From NCBI GenBank assembly GCA_000231825.2, contig JH720347.1, forward strand, positions 529,421 through 593,420: DNA of 64,000 nt. Reading direction: 5' to 3'. The position numbers and the translations under genes are program-made. The notes below the pieces were generated by a model that saw only the letters and a program-made list of their open reading frames with translations, ran no database searches and was not told the DNA's origin. This DNA is from Tetrahymena elliotti 4EA (Eukaryota > Ciliophora > Oligohymenophorea > Hymenostomatida > Tetrahymenidae). Below are positions 1 to 12,671 of the stretch, one piece after another (the first letter of the stretch is position 1; every line of letters begins with the position of its first letter).

Positions 1-2
1 TA

Positions 3-677
3 TACATATTTGAAGATCTTAGATATGAATTTCAGATTTTATATTTGATAAATATTCCACTTTCGTTTATTAAGATTTTTTAATATGTTAAATACTTAAA
101 AGAAGGGCCTCATAAAGTAGTAAAAAAAATAGATGCTAAGAATATATTTGATAGTGTAAATAAAGTTAAGAGTTAATAATATTTTTTTAAATTCGAATTT
201 AGCTAACTTACTATAGAAGAAAAATAGAATTTTTTATAAAATTTTATTGAAGTTAATCCCAACACATAATTTGAATATAGTTAAGGCAGTATTTAATACC
301 TATAATATGATGAAATATCATTTTACTATTAAATGAATCCAATAGATTTAGAAAGCTTTAAATTACAATTTAAATTATTTTACTCTTCAAAAGCTCTATA
401 TCAAAAATATTTTGTTCTTATTTAGTATTAGAAATGCTATGAATTGCTAGGATAATTTTAAACAGATAAAGTAATTATTAAATATCCTATTTCTGCTTTA
501 AATTACTATTTGAAAACTGCTGGGAGAGGTCATATTCCTAGCAAATTGTTAAGGTAGTATTACTCCATGATAAGGAAAACAATATTGCAAGGAATTTGCT
601 TTGAAAATTAAATTTCTTAATATATTCCTATTAATAAAAATTAATTATTCTATGATTTATTTGACGAATTTTCTTGA
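3..677 (+). CDS. 3' part of an unrecognised protein-coding gene (5' end outside window)
   Basis: Reading from base 3 with TAA/TAG as glutamine gives 224 codons without interruption, ending at TGA 675-677; the gene runs off the left edge. Codons carry G mostly in the first position (GAA, GAT, GTA, GTT), as in the clear genes here and unlike the flanking DNA. The product is rich in Lys, Tyr, Phe, Ile and Gln. The last 60 residues are the most protein-like part, with Gly, Pro and Arg in a stretch reading YLKTAGRGHIPSKLL. I recognise no family, signal peptide or membrane segment. Open frames of this length can occur by chance when only TGA is a stop, so the call rests on codon bias more than on length. 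Confidence 0.5.
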
Positions 678-1969
678 AATTTTTTAAAATAATCAAAACT
701 ATTTAATTTTATTAATTTATAAATGTCTCTGATTCTTAGTATTTTAACAAAATTTTTTTGAAGTTTTAATATAACCCCAAAGAAGATTAAAAAATAAATT
801 TTTTTGTTTGTTTAATGGAATAAAATTTGAAAATTTTATAAAAAGAAGATTTATTGACTTCAATTAACATAAAATTTAAAAAGAGATTGCCTTCATAAAA
901 TTTTAAATTATTTGATAGGTTGTAGTATTATAAATACATTGAAAAAACTAGATGCTAAGGATTTTATATAAAGAGACTTTATGTATCTTGCTTAGTCAAA
1001 GAAAACGAAAGACTATGAAAATGTATTTTATATTTTTGGCTAATAGTGTTTTCTGAATTAACTCATAAAAAATATCAAAATATTAATCAAAAATAAAAAA
1101 AATTACTAATATCTTGATGAATAAACAATTTATAATAAAAACAACATATTTGACTTTAAGCTGAATAAATAGCAATAAAAAATTTCAAGATTAATTCTAT
1201 TTTAGGCTTTTAATTAATGAGAAATAGTTTTGTTCTGAATTTAAGCATAATATTTGGAAATGTAAGATAATTTAATTTTAAGTAAATAAATTAATGATTA
1301 AAATTTTACATTAAATTATTCACCATACATCCATACAAAGAAATTATATTATATTTTATAATTTGTTGTTAATCTGAATCACTAATAAATAGAATAGAAA
1401 ATGTTATAATAATAAATATTTTTTTATTGAAATATCTTTATTTTAAATAGACATGAAAAAATAAAATTTGTAAATTGCAGCTTGCTTGGTAGCAAGGCAA
1501 TAGCAAACAAAAATCAGTATATTTAATTAATTCTAATTAAATAAATATAAATTTGAAATGAAAAGAATAAAAAAGGGAGGGGAAAAACATACTATTCATT
1601 CATATAGACTAAATGCGAAAGTGAATGAATATTGTAGCGAAAAAAAAAAATCAAAATTAAAATAAATATATAACACAATTTAAAAGAAGAATAAATTAAT
1701 TAAAAATATCTTCATAAATAAATAAATAGATAGATATTGATTTATTATAAAATAATATACACATCTACATTAAGAGTTATCGATTAAGCGAAAGCCAACA
1801 AGTTAATTCTAAATTAGCATAGCATTTAAATCAATCAACTTAACTCATATCAAGTAGAATTTACTTTAAAATAAAGATATTTACTTGTTAGCAGGTTACT
1901 CCTAAATAAGAAATTCCAAAAAGTAGAAAAATTAATTATTAAAATAGCAAATATATTTGAAAATTTAGA
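678..1969. other. A+T-rich intergenic region
   Basis: Poly-A and poly-T tracts with no gene that I can support. It holds a purine run near 1570-1586 and a perfect inverted repeat at 1594-1630, described among the findings. The last part is expected to carry the promoter and leader of the nucleoporin gene. Confidence 0.6.
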
Positions 1970-4861
1970 ATGATTACTATTGCTCGTGATGATAATAAGG
2001 ATAAGCGTGGCCAAAACTAAACAGAAGTTATGGAGCAAAGGCTTAAAAAGTTATATTAAGATATTAGCATCTTATAGTCTAGAACAGGAATCAAAAAGTA
2101 GTAAGTGAGCTAAAAGAACTTAGATTAGTTGATGTCTCTTTTAAACAAAAAGATGTAGCAATATAGTTTTCCAGACACAACCATTGGATAAAACCACTAT
2201 AAATTAGTCTAAAAAGGTATGGATGCTCCTTCTCTTGAGCGTAAATTATAGGAACAAAGATTCTTAGCAGAAAAAGAATTGAGTAACAAATCTAATTAAG
2301 AAAAGAGTCTTTTCTGGATGGATATTGTTTTTTCTAAAGAAGGAATTGATACATATTTAGAAAATAATCAAAATTTTATAATGTTTAATTCTGTTGATAC
2401 TATGCGTAGTCGTAACTCCAAAGGGGAAACTTTTGCTAATCGCTTGCTTGCAAAAAAAGCTTAAATCCGTGGTATCCTTGGTGATACTTATAGAGGAAAT
2501 GTTGCAGCTTTATCATCTGCACCTGGATTTAAATATGATTAGTTTCATCGTTTTGAGTAAGAATCATCATAAAATATTGATGATTACATTAAAGCTATGG
2601 CATAATTTTAACAAGGAAATTTCACTAAATATTGTGATTTCCTTTCTAAGAAATCAATTGATTATAAGGAAGTTTGGTAACTTTTGGAGAAGATGGTTCC
2701 TACTGATGGATCTAACATATTTAAAATAAGTCAGAGACTCCAACGTTTAAGAAAGAGCGGATAGTAGAATTAAAATTATTTATAAAGTTTGCAAAATAAT
2801 TTGAATCTTTAAAACGCTTATCATAATGGTATTCAATACCTTCAATAAATCTATCGTAAAAACGCCAAATAAAAAAAATCTAACTTTTAACGTATTTATG
2901 ATGTTTACAATGTTGATCAAATTCGTGGTTTTGATGATGATAACATTCCAATTTGGTAAGAAATTTACTAACTCTTCAGAGCTGGTGATTATGATGGTAT
3001 TTTTAATCGTTGCTAATATTTCTCTAATGTCAGTGAAATTTAAGAATTTTAAAAAGATCTTGATAACTGGCTTAAGAGTGGATAACGTAAGAATAATTAG
3101 CTCAGCTAAAAGATTCGTCCTAATTGGGATGCTTTCCGTTATTAGATATATCTCATTATGATAAAAGATCCTTCTTGTGTTGATGATGTCTTCATTGAAG
3201 ATTTGGATGACTGTCTCTGGATGAACTTAAAGTGCAGTGAGATTAGTGTTCCTCTTAACTACCATGATCCTGTCAACCCTATGAGTATCGAAGATGATTT
3301 TGAGGATTAATATGAAGTAGTTAATGGAAATAATATTAGTGCTAATATCATCAATTAATCTGTTTTAGAAGATGAAAAAGATAATTTTTATGATACTGTT
3401 TTGAAAGGTAGCTTAGATATCTCTCAAGATGAAATTCTTCCTCCTGGTGAAGAAATTTACTCATGGATAGACTGGAATCAGATATAAGACTTAAGAAAGA
3501 TGCTTTATGAATCTTTCAAGGAATCTCCTGATGTCTTCAATCCCTCTCGTGTTCTTATGATCTAATTATTAACTTTAGATTTCATTGGTTTTATCCAAAC
3601 ACTTTTAAAATTAGAAAGAAGTGCTATGTCTCAACACGAATTCATACATTTCTTAGTTTTAATCTTAAAAACTGGCTTAGTTCGTGCATCAGTTGAATGC
3701 TCTGTCAAATTTTCAGAATCTGGAGCAACATCATATGCTGAGAGCAAGGACATACTTGTAAGAAGATGTAAGGAATTTGAAGAAAATGCAGAGAAATCTA
3801 TTATTCTCTATGCTAAAGATAGATTCGATAGTTATCCTGATACTTGCTTTGCTTATATTGAGTCACTTCCTATTAAAGTTGAAGACTAATTACAAAAGTA
3901 TGCTAACATATATGTTGGCTCAAAGTAAAACTTTATTTATCTCTTCAGACCAAACCTTAATTACTCCTAATAGCTTGAATCAAATTCAACTTCTTCAACT
4001 AATAGCCAAATGTAAAAGAGAGGAAAAGTTTTTGATTAAATTTGTAAAATTAATAATCGTCTCAAAAAGACTACTTACACAACCAAAGCTCAGATGAGAG
4101 GCCTATAAAATGTTCAAAGTGAAAGCTTATTAACTCTTTTAGCTAAAACAGTTGCCTAAACTTATATTCAAACATAGAATAAGGTAGAAGTAGCTCTTGA
4201 AATTCTTGATAATGTGGGTGCCTATGAAGATATCGGAAGTATATTGAAAGAATAATTCCGTTTGTGCACATCTTTGTCTTAGAACCATGCTCTTAAGAGT
4301 AAACTTAAAGATCCTTATGACAATCAAAAACTTTTAGAAATACTTGAAAAATACACTGAAAAATACTTTGGATTTGGAAAGAAGTTCAAAAAGGTTTACC
4401 GTGAAGAGAAAAAATAATATATAGACTGTCATATCATTCATTTTTACAAGTTGTTCTATAAGATCAAAATTTCATACTAAAACCAAGAATTCAATATTTC
4501 CCCTCTCCTCCTTGAATTACAAGAAGGAGAATACATCTCATCAAACAAAAAGAAAACAGCATCTTCTGATTTCTTTGCAAGTCTTTCAAGAAGTGAAGAG
4601 AAACAATCTTATTTCGATTTCTTGTATTTAGTATATCTATGCACTAAAAAATTCATGGATCAAAATAAAAATCCTAGTTTCTACAACCAAGCTCATAAAA
4701 TTTAGAAACCTGAAGATTTCGAAAAGGTAAAGCCAATATTCAGCAGCATTATTAAATATTGCAATGAATTTGTTGACAAGAACATTAAGAGTGTTGATGC
4801 CTAGTTTGCAAAAACATTATTAGATGCAAAACATAATGCACAAGTTACTGATTAAGTTTGA
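1970..4861 (+). CDS. NUP93: Nucleoporin Nup93/Nic96 family protein
   Basis: A single uninterrupted ciliate-code frame of 963 residues ending at TGA 4859-4861. The Nup93/Nic96 family is a scaffold of the inner ring of the nuclear pore complex: an N-terminal coiled coil recruits the Nup62-type channel complex, and an alpha-solenoid binds other ring nucleoporins. Visible here are a helical N-terminus, a solenoid block with IWQEIYQLFRAGDYDG (human Nup93 has the equivalent VWALIYY...CGD), an acidic DCLWMNL segment matching EDYLWLKL, and LLTLDFIGFIQTLLKLER matching the FLTAQFEAAVAFLFRMER block. Length is close to the usual 820-960. The start is the first ATG after an in-frame TGA at 1958; the ATG at 2030 or 2132 is possible. 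No intron is needed. The family call is from remembered similarity, but it is collinear over several blocks. Confidence 0.85.
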
Positions 4862-5339
4862 AAAATAATTTTTGTTCAAAATATTTTGTTTTTTTGTTTG
4901 TTTTTTTTGTTCAATTTCTTTCATAGATTTTATTTGAAACTAAATTTTGTTTTTTTTGATTTTTTATTATGATTGGATTTATGTAGAAATAAATCTTTCT
5001 TTTTCTTTTTAATTTTTTAACTTTCTTTTAATAATTTTTTCAATTAAAATAATTTTATTTGAATTTAAAATTCAACAGAATATAGTTTTGCTTTGTTGAA
5101 AATGTGATTTTTTAAATAGTTTTTTTATAAAAATATGAAGAATGAATTGTATTCGTTTATAGCAAATCGAATATTGCTCAGTATCTCAATATATAAATTA
5201 AAATCAGACTAAAATTACAAGTAGAGATATCAGCATCAATAATATTAAACGATTCATATTAATTAGAGATTAAACACTATTAATTAATTAACTCCTCAAC
5301 TAATAGGAATAGAATAAAAAATTATAGAGATTAAATAAA
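4862..5339. other. Intergenic spacer between NUP93 and MPP10
   Basis: T-rich 3' flank of the nucleoporin gene, followed by an A-rich leader before the MPP10 start codon. No other feature seen. Confidence 0.6.
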
Positions 5340-7318
5340 ATGAGTACTGCTGATTTTGATTTAATACATTCTTTTTCAAAGAATTTGATAAGTTAGCCAT
5401 AAATCATTGTAGAAAATGAAGGTGATAAGGTTTCAAAATAAACCCTTTCTATGATTAAATAATTACATGATAATTTAATTAGTGACAGCAAAAAATTTAA
5501 AATTAAAAATGAAAATCTTGTCATTCAAAATATGAATGAAGAACAAATATGGGAATAAATTAATATCCATTTAGATACTCTTGATAAGGCATTCGACAAA
5601 TACATTAATACTCTTCCTGAAGAAAAATAATCAGAGGAATCTCAAGAAGAAATTGATGATAGCATTGATATGGATCTTGAGAAACCAAAATCTAAATCAT
5701 TGAAAAAATAAAAGTAAAATATTTAAGAATCAGACATTGATGATGACGAAGATGATGATGAAGAAGATGGTGGTGACCTTAATTTAGAGTCAGAATATGA
5801 AGATGATGACAGTAAATAGGAATAAGGCGCAAAATTAAAAAATTAAAAACCAATCAAAAAGCAAAAAAATCAAGAAGTAGAAGATGATGAAGAAGAGGGA
5901 GTTGCTGATGAAGATGAAGAAGACGATGATGACATCAATGCAGATGTTGATGCAAAGGACTTCTTTGATGCAGGTGAAGATAAAGATGAAAATGATTATG
6001 AAGAAAAATTAGATTTTAAAGAAATGGAAGCCTTCTTAGACAAGCAAGATGCTGAAGATATTGAAAGGGATAGTGAAGTTGAAGAAGAATTAGGTAGTGA
6101 TTATGAATTGGATGATGGTGATTCAATGATGGGAGAAGGAGAAAATGGATTTAAGTTTAAGGGAAAAGATGATTATGATGAAATGGAAGAAGAAGAAGAA
6201 GAAGAAAATGAAGGAGAAGATAATGAAAAGCTTAGAGAATAAGATTATGATGCAGAAGATGAAATTTTTGATTTAGAAAGAGAACATTAAATAAATTATG
6301 AAAATAAAAAAGATGAAGACATGTAATTTCTTTATTTTAAAGCTGACTTACATTTTTATGAGTTATTTTTGTTATGTTTATTAGGGAAAAGGTAAAAAAT
6401 GATGATGAAATTGATAGATTAGAAAAAAGATTGATTGATGAAAAGGTATGGCTTTTAAAGGGTGAAGCTAATGCTAAGCATAGACCTGTTAATAGTTTGT
6501 TAGACCAAGAAGTTGATTTCAGAAAAAATATTAAAGTTACTTAAGAAATAGATGAAAAATATAATAAGAATTTAGAAGCTATTATCAAATAGCGTATTTT
6601 AGATGAAGCATATGACGATAGATAAAGAATTAATATTGAATAAAATTTCAAGGAAACCTTCAACAGCTTTGCTGAAATATCTAAAGAATAAAGTAAATTA
6701 GGTTTAGGAGAACTCTATGAATAAGATTTTAAGAACAGCTTAGGACTTCCCTCAAATAATAAAGAAGATAAGCTTAAATTAGAAATACATAATCTTTTTA
6801 AGGAAGTTTGCTACAAGTTAGATGCTTTATCTAATTTGAGTTTCACTCCTAAGCCTATTATGCAATAAGCTCAAATCACTACAAATGTACCCTCTTTAAA
6901 GCATGAGGAAAGAATTCCAATTACAGTTTCCTAAGCAGATACATAACGTCCTGAAGAAGTATTTGATAAAAAGAAACAAGTTACTCACTAAAGTAAGGTC
7001 GAGATGACACACGAAGAAAAGCAAACAGAAAGAAGATAAAAGAAATCTGCTCAAAGATAAAGAAATAAAGAAAAGGAAAAGAAAAACTTAATTAAAAACC
7101 TACAATATAAGGGATAAACTAAATTCGAGTATAACTAATCCCAAAAAGCTAAAGCTAATGCAAAGAAATTAGTAGAAGGTAAAAGATAAAAGAGTGTAGA
7201 ATTTACAAAGTCAAGTGAATTCTTCAAGAATATGCAAAATAACCAAATGTTAGAAGCTTCTGGTAAAAATAATTAACCAGGAAATAAAACTAAATCTATT
7301 AAAAAAAAATCTAAATGA
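5340..7318 (+). CDS. MPP10: U3 snoRNP protein MPP10 (SSU processome)
   Basis: Two exons, 5340-6322 and 6385-7318, separated by a 62-bp intron (GTAATTTC...TTATTAG) that splits an ATG codon; product 638 residues. MPP10 is a U3 snoRNP component needed for early 18S pre-rRNA cleavages in the nucleolus, where it works with Imp3 and Imp4. The first half is strongly acidic, with long Asp/Glu runs (residues about 100-310), typical of the family. The second exon has the conserved core: VWLLKGEANAKHRP followed by NSLLDQEVDF, then the IIKQRILDEAYDD block and the SKLGLGELYEQ motif. The C-terminal 150 residues are Lys/Arg/Gln-rich, as expected for nucleolar retention. The start follows an A-rich leader. 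A U3 RNA gene lies 4.5 kb downstream. Confidence 0.93.
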
Positions 7319-8284
7319 AAAACGTATTAATATCTTTTCAACCAAAATATATATTGTTTCTATTTCAATCTTTTAAAACATTACTTAATTTAATATCTTT
7401 AACAATTATTTTTAGTATTTGTTTTATTTTCTAAGACACTAAAATTTAGTTTATTGACTCATTATACTTTAAAAGCAAAAAATAATTAAAATATTTAATT
7501 CTATTTATAAATACCAAAGAATGTTAAGATTATACTTTACATAAAGGATTCCATTTTATTTATTGGTAATTTCAATCATTTTAAATTAAATATGATTATC
7601 TTTTGCTTATATCTAAGTTATAATTATTCATTTTCAAATAATTTTTGTTTTTAACATCTTTAAAAATATTATGTTCTTCGATGAATGCACATGCCACCCA
7701 CTTTTTAATTATTTAAATATTTATAATTTTATATTTTCTATTTGATAAAATTCCAGTAAATAAAGATTTAACTATTTTTCAGACTCTCATTTTCTTTGTT
7801 GAAATACCTGTCTTTTAAATTTTTATGATAAATTTTCAATTAAAAAAAATCTCAAGAAATAAATTAATTTTTATATAATTTTGAAATTAACTTTTTTGAT
7901 ATTATTTTATTTAATACTATTGTTCGGAATTGTTCATTATTCTTTTCTTTCATATTTTTTTAGTTAAAATTTTTTTTTATATTATTTTTTACTAATTAAT
8001 TTATCTAAATAAATATGAAATATTTAGAGTAAATTGATCATTTTAAAATTTATTTATTTATTTGGTTGAATCCTTTCGAAAAGTTGAAATGATGATTATA
8101 ATTTACAAGGTAAGTTAAAGATATAATAGGAAACTTGATTGGTGATTAATTCAATAAATTATATACTTGCGTTATTAAAAAAAATTTATTTTGTCTTTTT
8201 GCAAAGAAATACCAACTAATTAAAGTAATAGAACTTTATATTATTTATTAATAATTTTAATAGAACAAATTAAATATTAAGGCT
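7319..8284. other. A+T-rich intergenic region
   Basis: T-rich tail of MPP10, then mixed A+T-rich sequence up to the next start codon. A possible 5'-leader intron donor (AAGGTAAGTT) sits near 8108. No gene seen. Confidence 0.55.
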
Positions 8285-10426
8285 ATGGAACTACTATTAG
8301 CTGATAAATTAGGGTTTCCTAAAGGTTTTAATGGTTTTGAATGGTCAAGCCTACCTACTGAAGGAGTTAAAAAAAGCTAAATGCCCAGTTACTTAGCTGA
8401 AGATCTTCCAAACACTGATGGATTTTCCATAAGAAAAAAATTCAAAGAAGTAAGTTTTGCTGAGGCTCCTAAAATAGATTTCTTTAAGCCATTTATAAAA
8501 TCTAACTACGAAATATTTAGAAAAGATTAGCAAAAAAAGTAGAAAATAAAATAATTAAGATAAAATAGAAAAGATGAAAAATAAATCAAAAATATGATCA
8601 AAAAGGAGGAACTTAAATAATATAGTGTTGATTTACAAAATAGCATACACTAAGATCAGGGTAGTTTAAGTTTCAATCAATAATCTGATAATGTTTTAGA
8701 TAAATTTAATTCATTGACACCTACCACAGTTTAATAGTCTAAGTAAAATAATCCAATTTTAGATATGATAAAAGGGAAAATTATTCAAGAGAGAAAAGAA
8801 AAAAAGGAAAAAGAAAAGAAAAAATAGTAGCTCATAGATGATCTTCATTACTACAAGATATTTGCTGACAAATACAGTAGATTAACTATTGAATGTGTAG
8901 ATAATATATCTAAACTAATAGGTGATGACTAAAGTAGTTAAGCAACTGATATTGATTAAAAGGTAGACAATTTAAGGGATAGTTTGATTTTGCAAGACAA
9001 CATTTAATAAAGCGAAGAAAGAATAAACACTCTTTAGGAAAGAACTTCATTCATATCTTAAAAATAATAATTATTATAAAAAAATCATCTCGAAGATATA
9101 ATTGAAAGTAAAGAATAATAGTATAAGGTGAATATAGATAATAAATTCAATAACATGAAACCAGATATAATCATTTCTAAACCTAACCAAATACCACATT
9201 CATAAAATAGTAACAAATCTAGCAACTTCCTAGAAATTGAAATTAATGAAGCTAAATTTAAAGAAAACTCTAATCTGAGAAGTAGAAATAGTACTCTATC
9301 TTAAATGCCTTAAAATTTTGAGGTAAAAACATATTCGTCAACTATGTATGGACATTCAACTTCACAGTAAAAGAGAGTTAGTATGATAAATTAGCTTCAA
9401 AATTAACAAAATAAACTTGATGATTCTCTAAAAGGATTTTTTAAAGGTGATGGGGTACTCTATAAAACATTTATGGGAAGAAGCCAATCTAAGAATTATA
9501 AAAACAACAGTTTTTTACAATCAACAGCTACAACAAACCTAAATTTTACAAATAAAACTCCTTCTAATAGAAAAAATTAACTTTCTTAAGATAATAGTTT
9601 TAGTCATGCTAACAAAAATAATAGATTCATAAGCTCTCATTTAAGAATTAATAATTCTAATCAAAGTAAAACTCCTAAGCAATTTACTAGCACATAAAAT
9701 AATTTCAACAACAGGTTCTTAACACCTTAAAAAATAAAAATTATGAATAAATAAAGTTAAATAAATATGATTGATAATTCAAATTGTGATGAATAATCTA
9801 TAAGCTATGATATGACCTAAGAAGCCTAACATAATAATAAGGATTAAATCTTTAAATAGTCAAATAGCTTGTATTACACTTAGGTTAATAAAAGAGATTA
9901 TGATAAAAGCAAAACTCCTAAAGAACAATCAAGTTTTTTAAGTACCAAAAATAGATACTTTACTCCTGATAAAAAAAGCATAAATTAAAAATATAACAAG
10001 TTGAATAATACTAACTATTAAGAAAATACAATTAGAAAATCTATTAATTATGAATTTGATAATTAGCAATAAATTCAATAAACCCTTTAATTTAGTCCTA
10101 TTTTATAAATGAAGAATAATTATTTGAATCCTACAAAAAATTTGGTTTTTGACCAAGATAAAAAATCAAGAAATAATGACAGTCCTTCTTTTACAAACTA
10201 TTCTGCTCATTCAGAGCATAAAAATAGCATTACTTTAAACAACACAAGATCCAAAAGAGAATCTTAAATTTAAACAGAAAAATAAAATATGAAATATATT
10301 GATCCAAAGTTTGAGGAAAAATCAGATTTGCATCACAGAAGTGTGATGTATGCCATGAAAACTCTTAAAAAGAAATTTGGTTTAAATAAAGACAAAATTC
10401 AAAATCAGATGACCAATATGGTTTGA
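8285..10426 (+). CDS. Unrecognised Asn/Ser/Gln/Lys-rich protein
   Basis: One open ciliate-code frame of 713 residues from ATG 8285 to TGA 10424-10426. An in-frame TGA at 8090 with no intervening in-frame ATG fixes the start. The N-terminal 100 residues are the best ordered (MELLLADKLGFPKGF, then a Pro/Phe patch). They are followed by a Lys/Glu-rich helical stretch, a likely coiled coil near residues 170-275, and a long low-complexity region dominated by Asn, Ser, Gln and Lys. Several short S/TP sites (TPSN, TPDK) could be phosphorylated. The end is again ordered and basic (HHRSVMYAMKTLKKKFGL). No signal peptide or membrane segment. I do not recognise the family; it resembles the many disordered ciliate-specific proteins. 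Codon G bias supports real coding. Confidence 0.75.
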
Positions 10427-11836
10427 AGATATATTAACAATATTTATATTAATTTTATGAGTTTTTTGACAAATAATAATATAAAATAAATCATATGCAA
10501 TTACTGTAAATTTTTGTTACCCATTTTTTATGTAAATAAAAATTGATTCATGTTTCTCCTTCCTTTTGACATAAATTTATTATTTTTTTAAAAATTCAAA
10601 AAATATGTTAGATAAATTGGATTATGATTTGAAACTCTAATTTAGTGATAACAATAATTATATATTAAAATAACTGTCTCTTTATTATTTAAATTTTTTT
10701 TTATCTAAAACAGAATTCTATTTATTTTTCATCTTCAGCAAAATAATATTAAAGATAAATTGAAGTATTTATTATCATATAAATAAATGTGTTTTGTCTT
10801 GATAAAAAATTAAATATTTGAATCAAATTTTTTCTTATTTTTTATTGAAGTTTTTGTGTTTAAAATATAAAAAAATTTTTTTAGCTTTTTTTTTGGTACC
10901 ATATCTCTACTTATTTTTCATAATTTTACCATCTTTTTCATAGCATTATATTGAAGCTAAATCAAAAAATTCAATTTAAATAATTCTGTATACTAACATT
11001 GTTAGTTTATTCTACATCAAAAAAATTAAAGATGGGGTGAAGTTAACATGAATTTGCATTTCATTTAAGTGGCTCCATATTAATTATCTAATTTCATTTT
11101 GTTTATTTATTAAAATTAGATTGAAGCTAAATTAAAATATTTATAATAAATGTATTTATTTGTAGCTGTTTATTTTTAATAATTAATTCTACATTAAAAC
11201 AATGGTGTAATTGGTTATTTTCCTATTAACACTGAAATATTTTTACTATTTCATTTTAAATTTAAAGAGTTCTTCTTATTCATCAAATAATAATTAAATT
11301 TTGCTTTTGCCGATTAATATTTCTACTCTTTATTTTTTTACTTTTACAGCAATTTATGTAGCATAGAAATATGCAAATGGAAGATTTAATCTATTTTAAA
11401 ATTCAGAGATGTGTTCAAAAATATTTTTTAGGTATGAATGTCTTCATAAATCTGCAAAAAAAAAAATAGGGTTTGAGTTGAGGAAGTAATTTTTTTTGTA
11501 AATGAGAATGCATAATTATCATTCATTATTTTAATTCTATTCTTCTACTTAAGTTTCACTAAATTTGCTAAAAATCAGTGATTGTTCTATGAATTCAAGA
11601 AAATGGATTTATTAACTACATGTTGATCTTCCTAGACCTATTCAAATTTCCTTTATGAGAAAATATAATAATGAAATAAGCTATTATATATTGGAAAAAG
11701 AGATAAATTAATATTTGCTTTTATTTATTTTGATTGGATAAAAATTTATCTTTGCACAAATAGCAAATACCTAAATATTTTTTGATCGACTATAACAAAT
11801 TACAGCAAAACCATAAAAAATCAAAATTTAATTTAG
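10427..11836. other. A+T-rich intergenic region upstream of U3
   Basis: No reading frame with coding character seen. The right-hand end should contain the upstream promoter elements of the U3 gene, but apart from the TATA-like box I cannot define them. Confidence 0.5.
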
Positions 11837-11844
11837 TATATAAA
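11837..11844 (+). promoter_or_regulatory. TATA-like element of the U3 snoRNA gene
   Basis: TATATAAA lies 32-39 bases before the inferred U3 5' end at 11876, a spacing suited to snRNA-type transcription start selection. Function is inferred from position only; TATA-like strings are common in this A+T-rich DNA. Confidence 0.45.
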
Positions 11845-11875
11845 GTCATTTGCTTGCCCAATTAGGAACTTTTTT

Positions 11876-12130
11876 AAGACTGTACTTATACAGGATCTTT
11901 CTTATAGTAATTACTTACTGTAAGTTTCTTCATTTGAAGACAACAACTCAAACTAGGATGATTAAAAGGACACTCTCATCCATAAATGGGATACAGAAAC
12001 CATTAGTATTTTATTCTCTTCGGAGAGTAGGTATTTTTGCGTTTCACGATGATCATCCACCGCTGCGTTTGACCGATCGTCTATACGAAAAGTCACCAGT
12101 GGTCGGAGGGTGTGAGTGCTTCTGACTAGT
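11876..12130 (+). ncRNA. U3 snoRNA: U3 small nucleolar RNA
   Basis: A 255-base island far richer in G+C than its surroundings, with the layout of U3 snoRNA. The 5' end AAGACTGTACTT matches the conserved U3 start and box A' region. Box A follows as AGGATCTTTCTTATAG from 11892, close to the canonical AGGATCATTTCTATAG. A first hairpin uses TTACTGTAAG/CTTCATTTGAAG. A C'-like GATGATTA is at 11957. A stem capped by TTCG is at 12016-12025. Box C (GATGATC) is at 12048-12054 and box D (CTGA) at 12122-12125, bracketing a long stem. U3 base-pairs with the 5' ETS and 18S pre-rRNA in the SSU processome. The exact 3' end is estimated. A 91-codon standard-code frame through it is accidental. Confidence 0.9.
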
Positions 12131-12150
12131 TTAAAACAAAAACCCCCCCC

Positions 12151-12671
12151 TTAAATAATCAAACAAAATAAAATCTCTTTTCTTCTTATAAAAATAAATA
12201 ATTTTTACTAATAATAAAATTATTTTTACACCAAAAATAATTCAAATCCAATAAATAAAAATAAAAATTCAAAAAAAGAAGAATAATTATCATATTATTT
12301 ACACAATGAAAGATTCATTTGCAAAAATAAAATCAAAACATAAAAAAAACCAAATTTATTTGTAAAATCTCACAAATAAATGATCCATGTAAAAGATAAT
12401 AAATAGCAATTCTTTTCATTTCAACTTATAAACAAATTATTATTTCAAAGGAAATATAAATAGTAGCTCTTTTAACTTTAGCTGAAACAAAATTTTTTGA
12501 GTAACAAACATATTAATTAATGAAAATATTTTACTTTTTTTTAGAAAAGTTAATTTTGTTTTCACACTTCATGATCATCAATTTTCTAAAAGTATTAAAA
12601 ACCATAAACAAATTATTTAGTTCTTTTAAAGTAAGTAATATTAGTAGTTATTACATAAAAATAAAATTGGA
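12151..12671. other. A+T-rich spacer between U3 and a minus-strand gene
   Basis: Starts after a run of eight C residues (12143-12150) just beyond U3. The rest is A+T-rich sequence that should include the 3' end of the minus-strand gene. No further feature seen. Confidence 0.5.

Noticed and set aside
11850..12125. A 91-codon standard-code protein on the plus strand
   Set aside because: It overlaps the U3 snoRNA boxes and stem-loops exactly; its apparent openness is due to local G+C richness.
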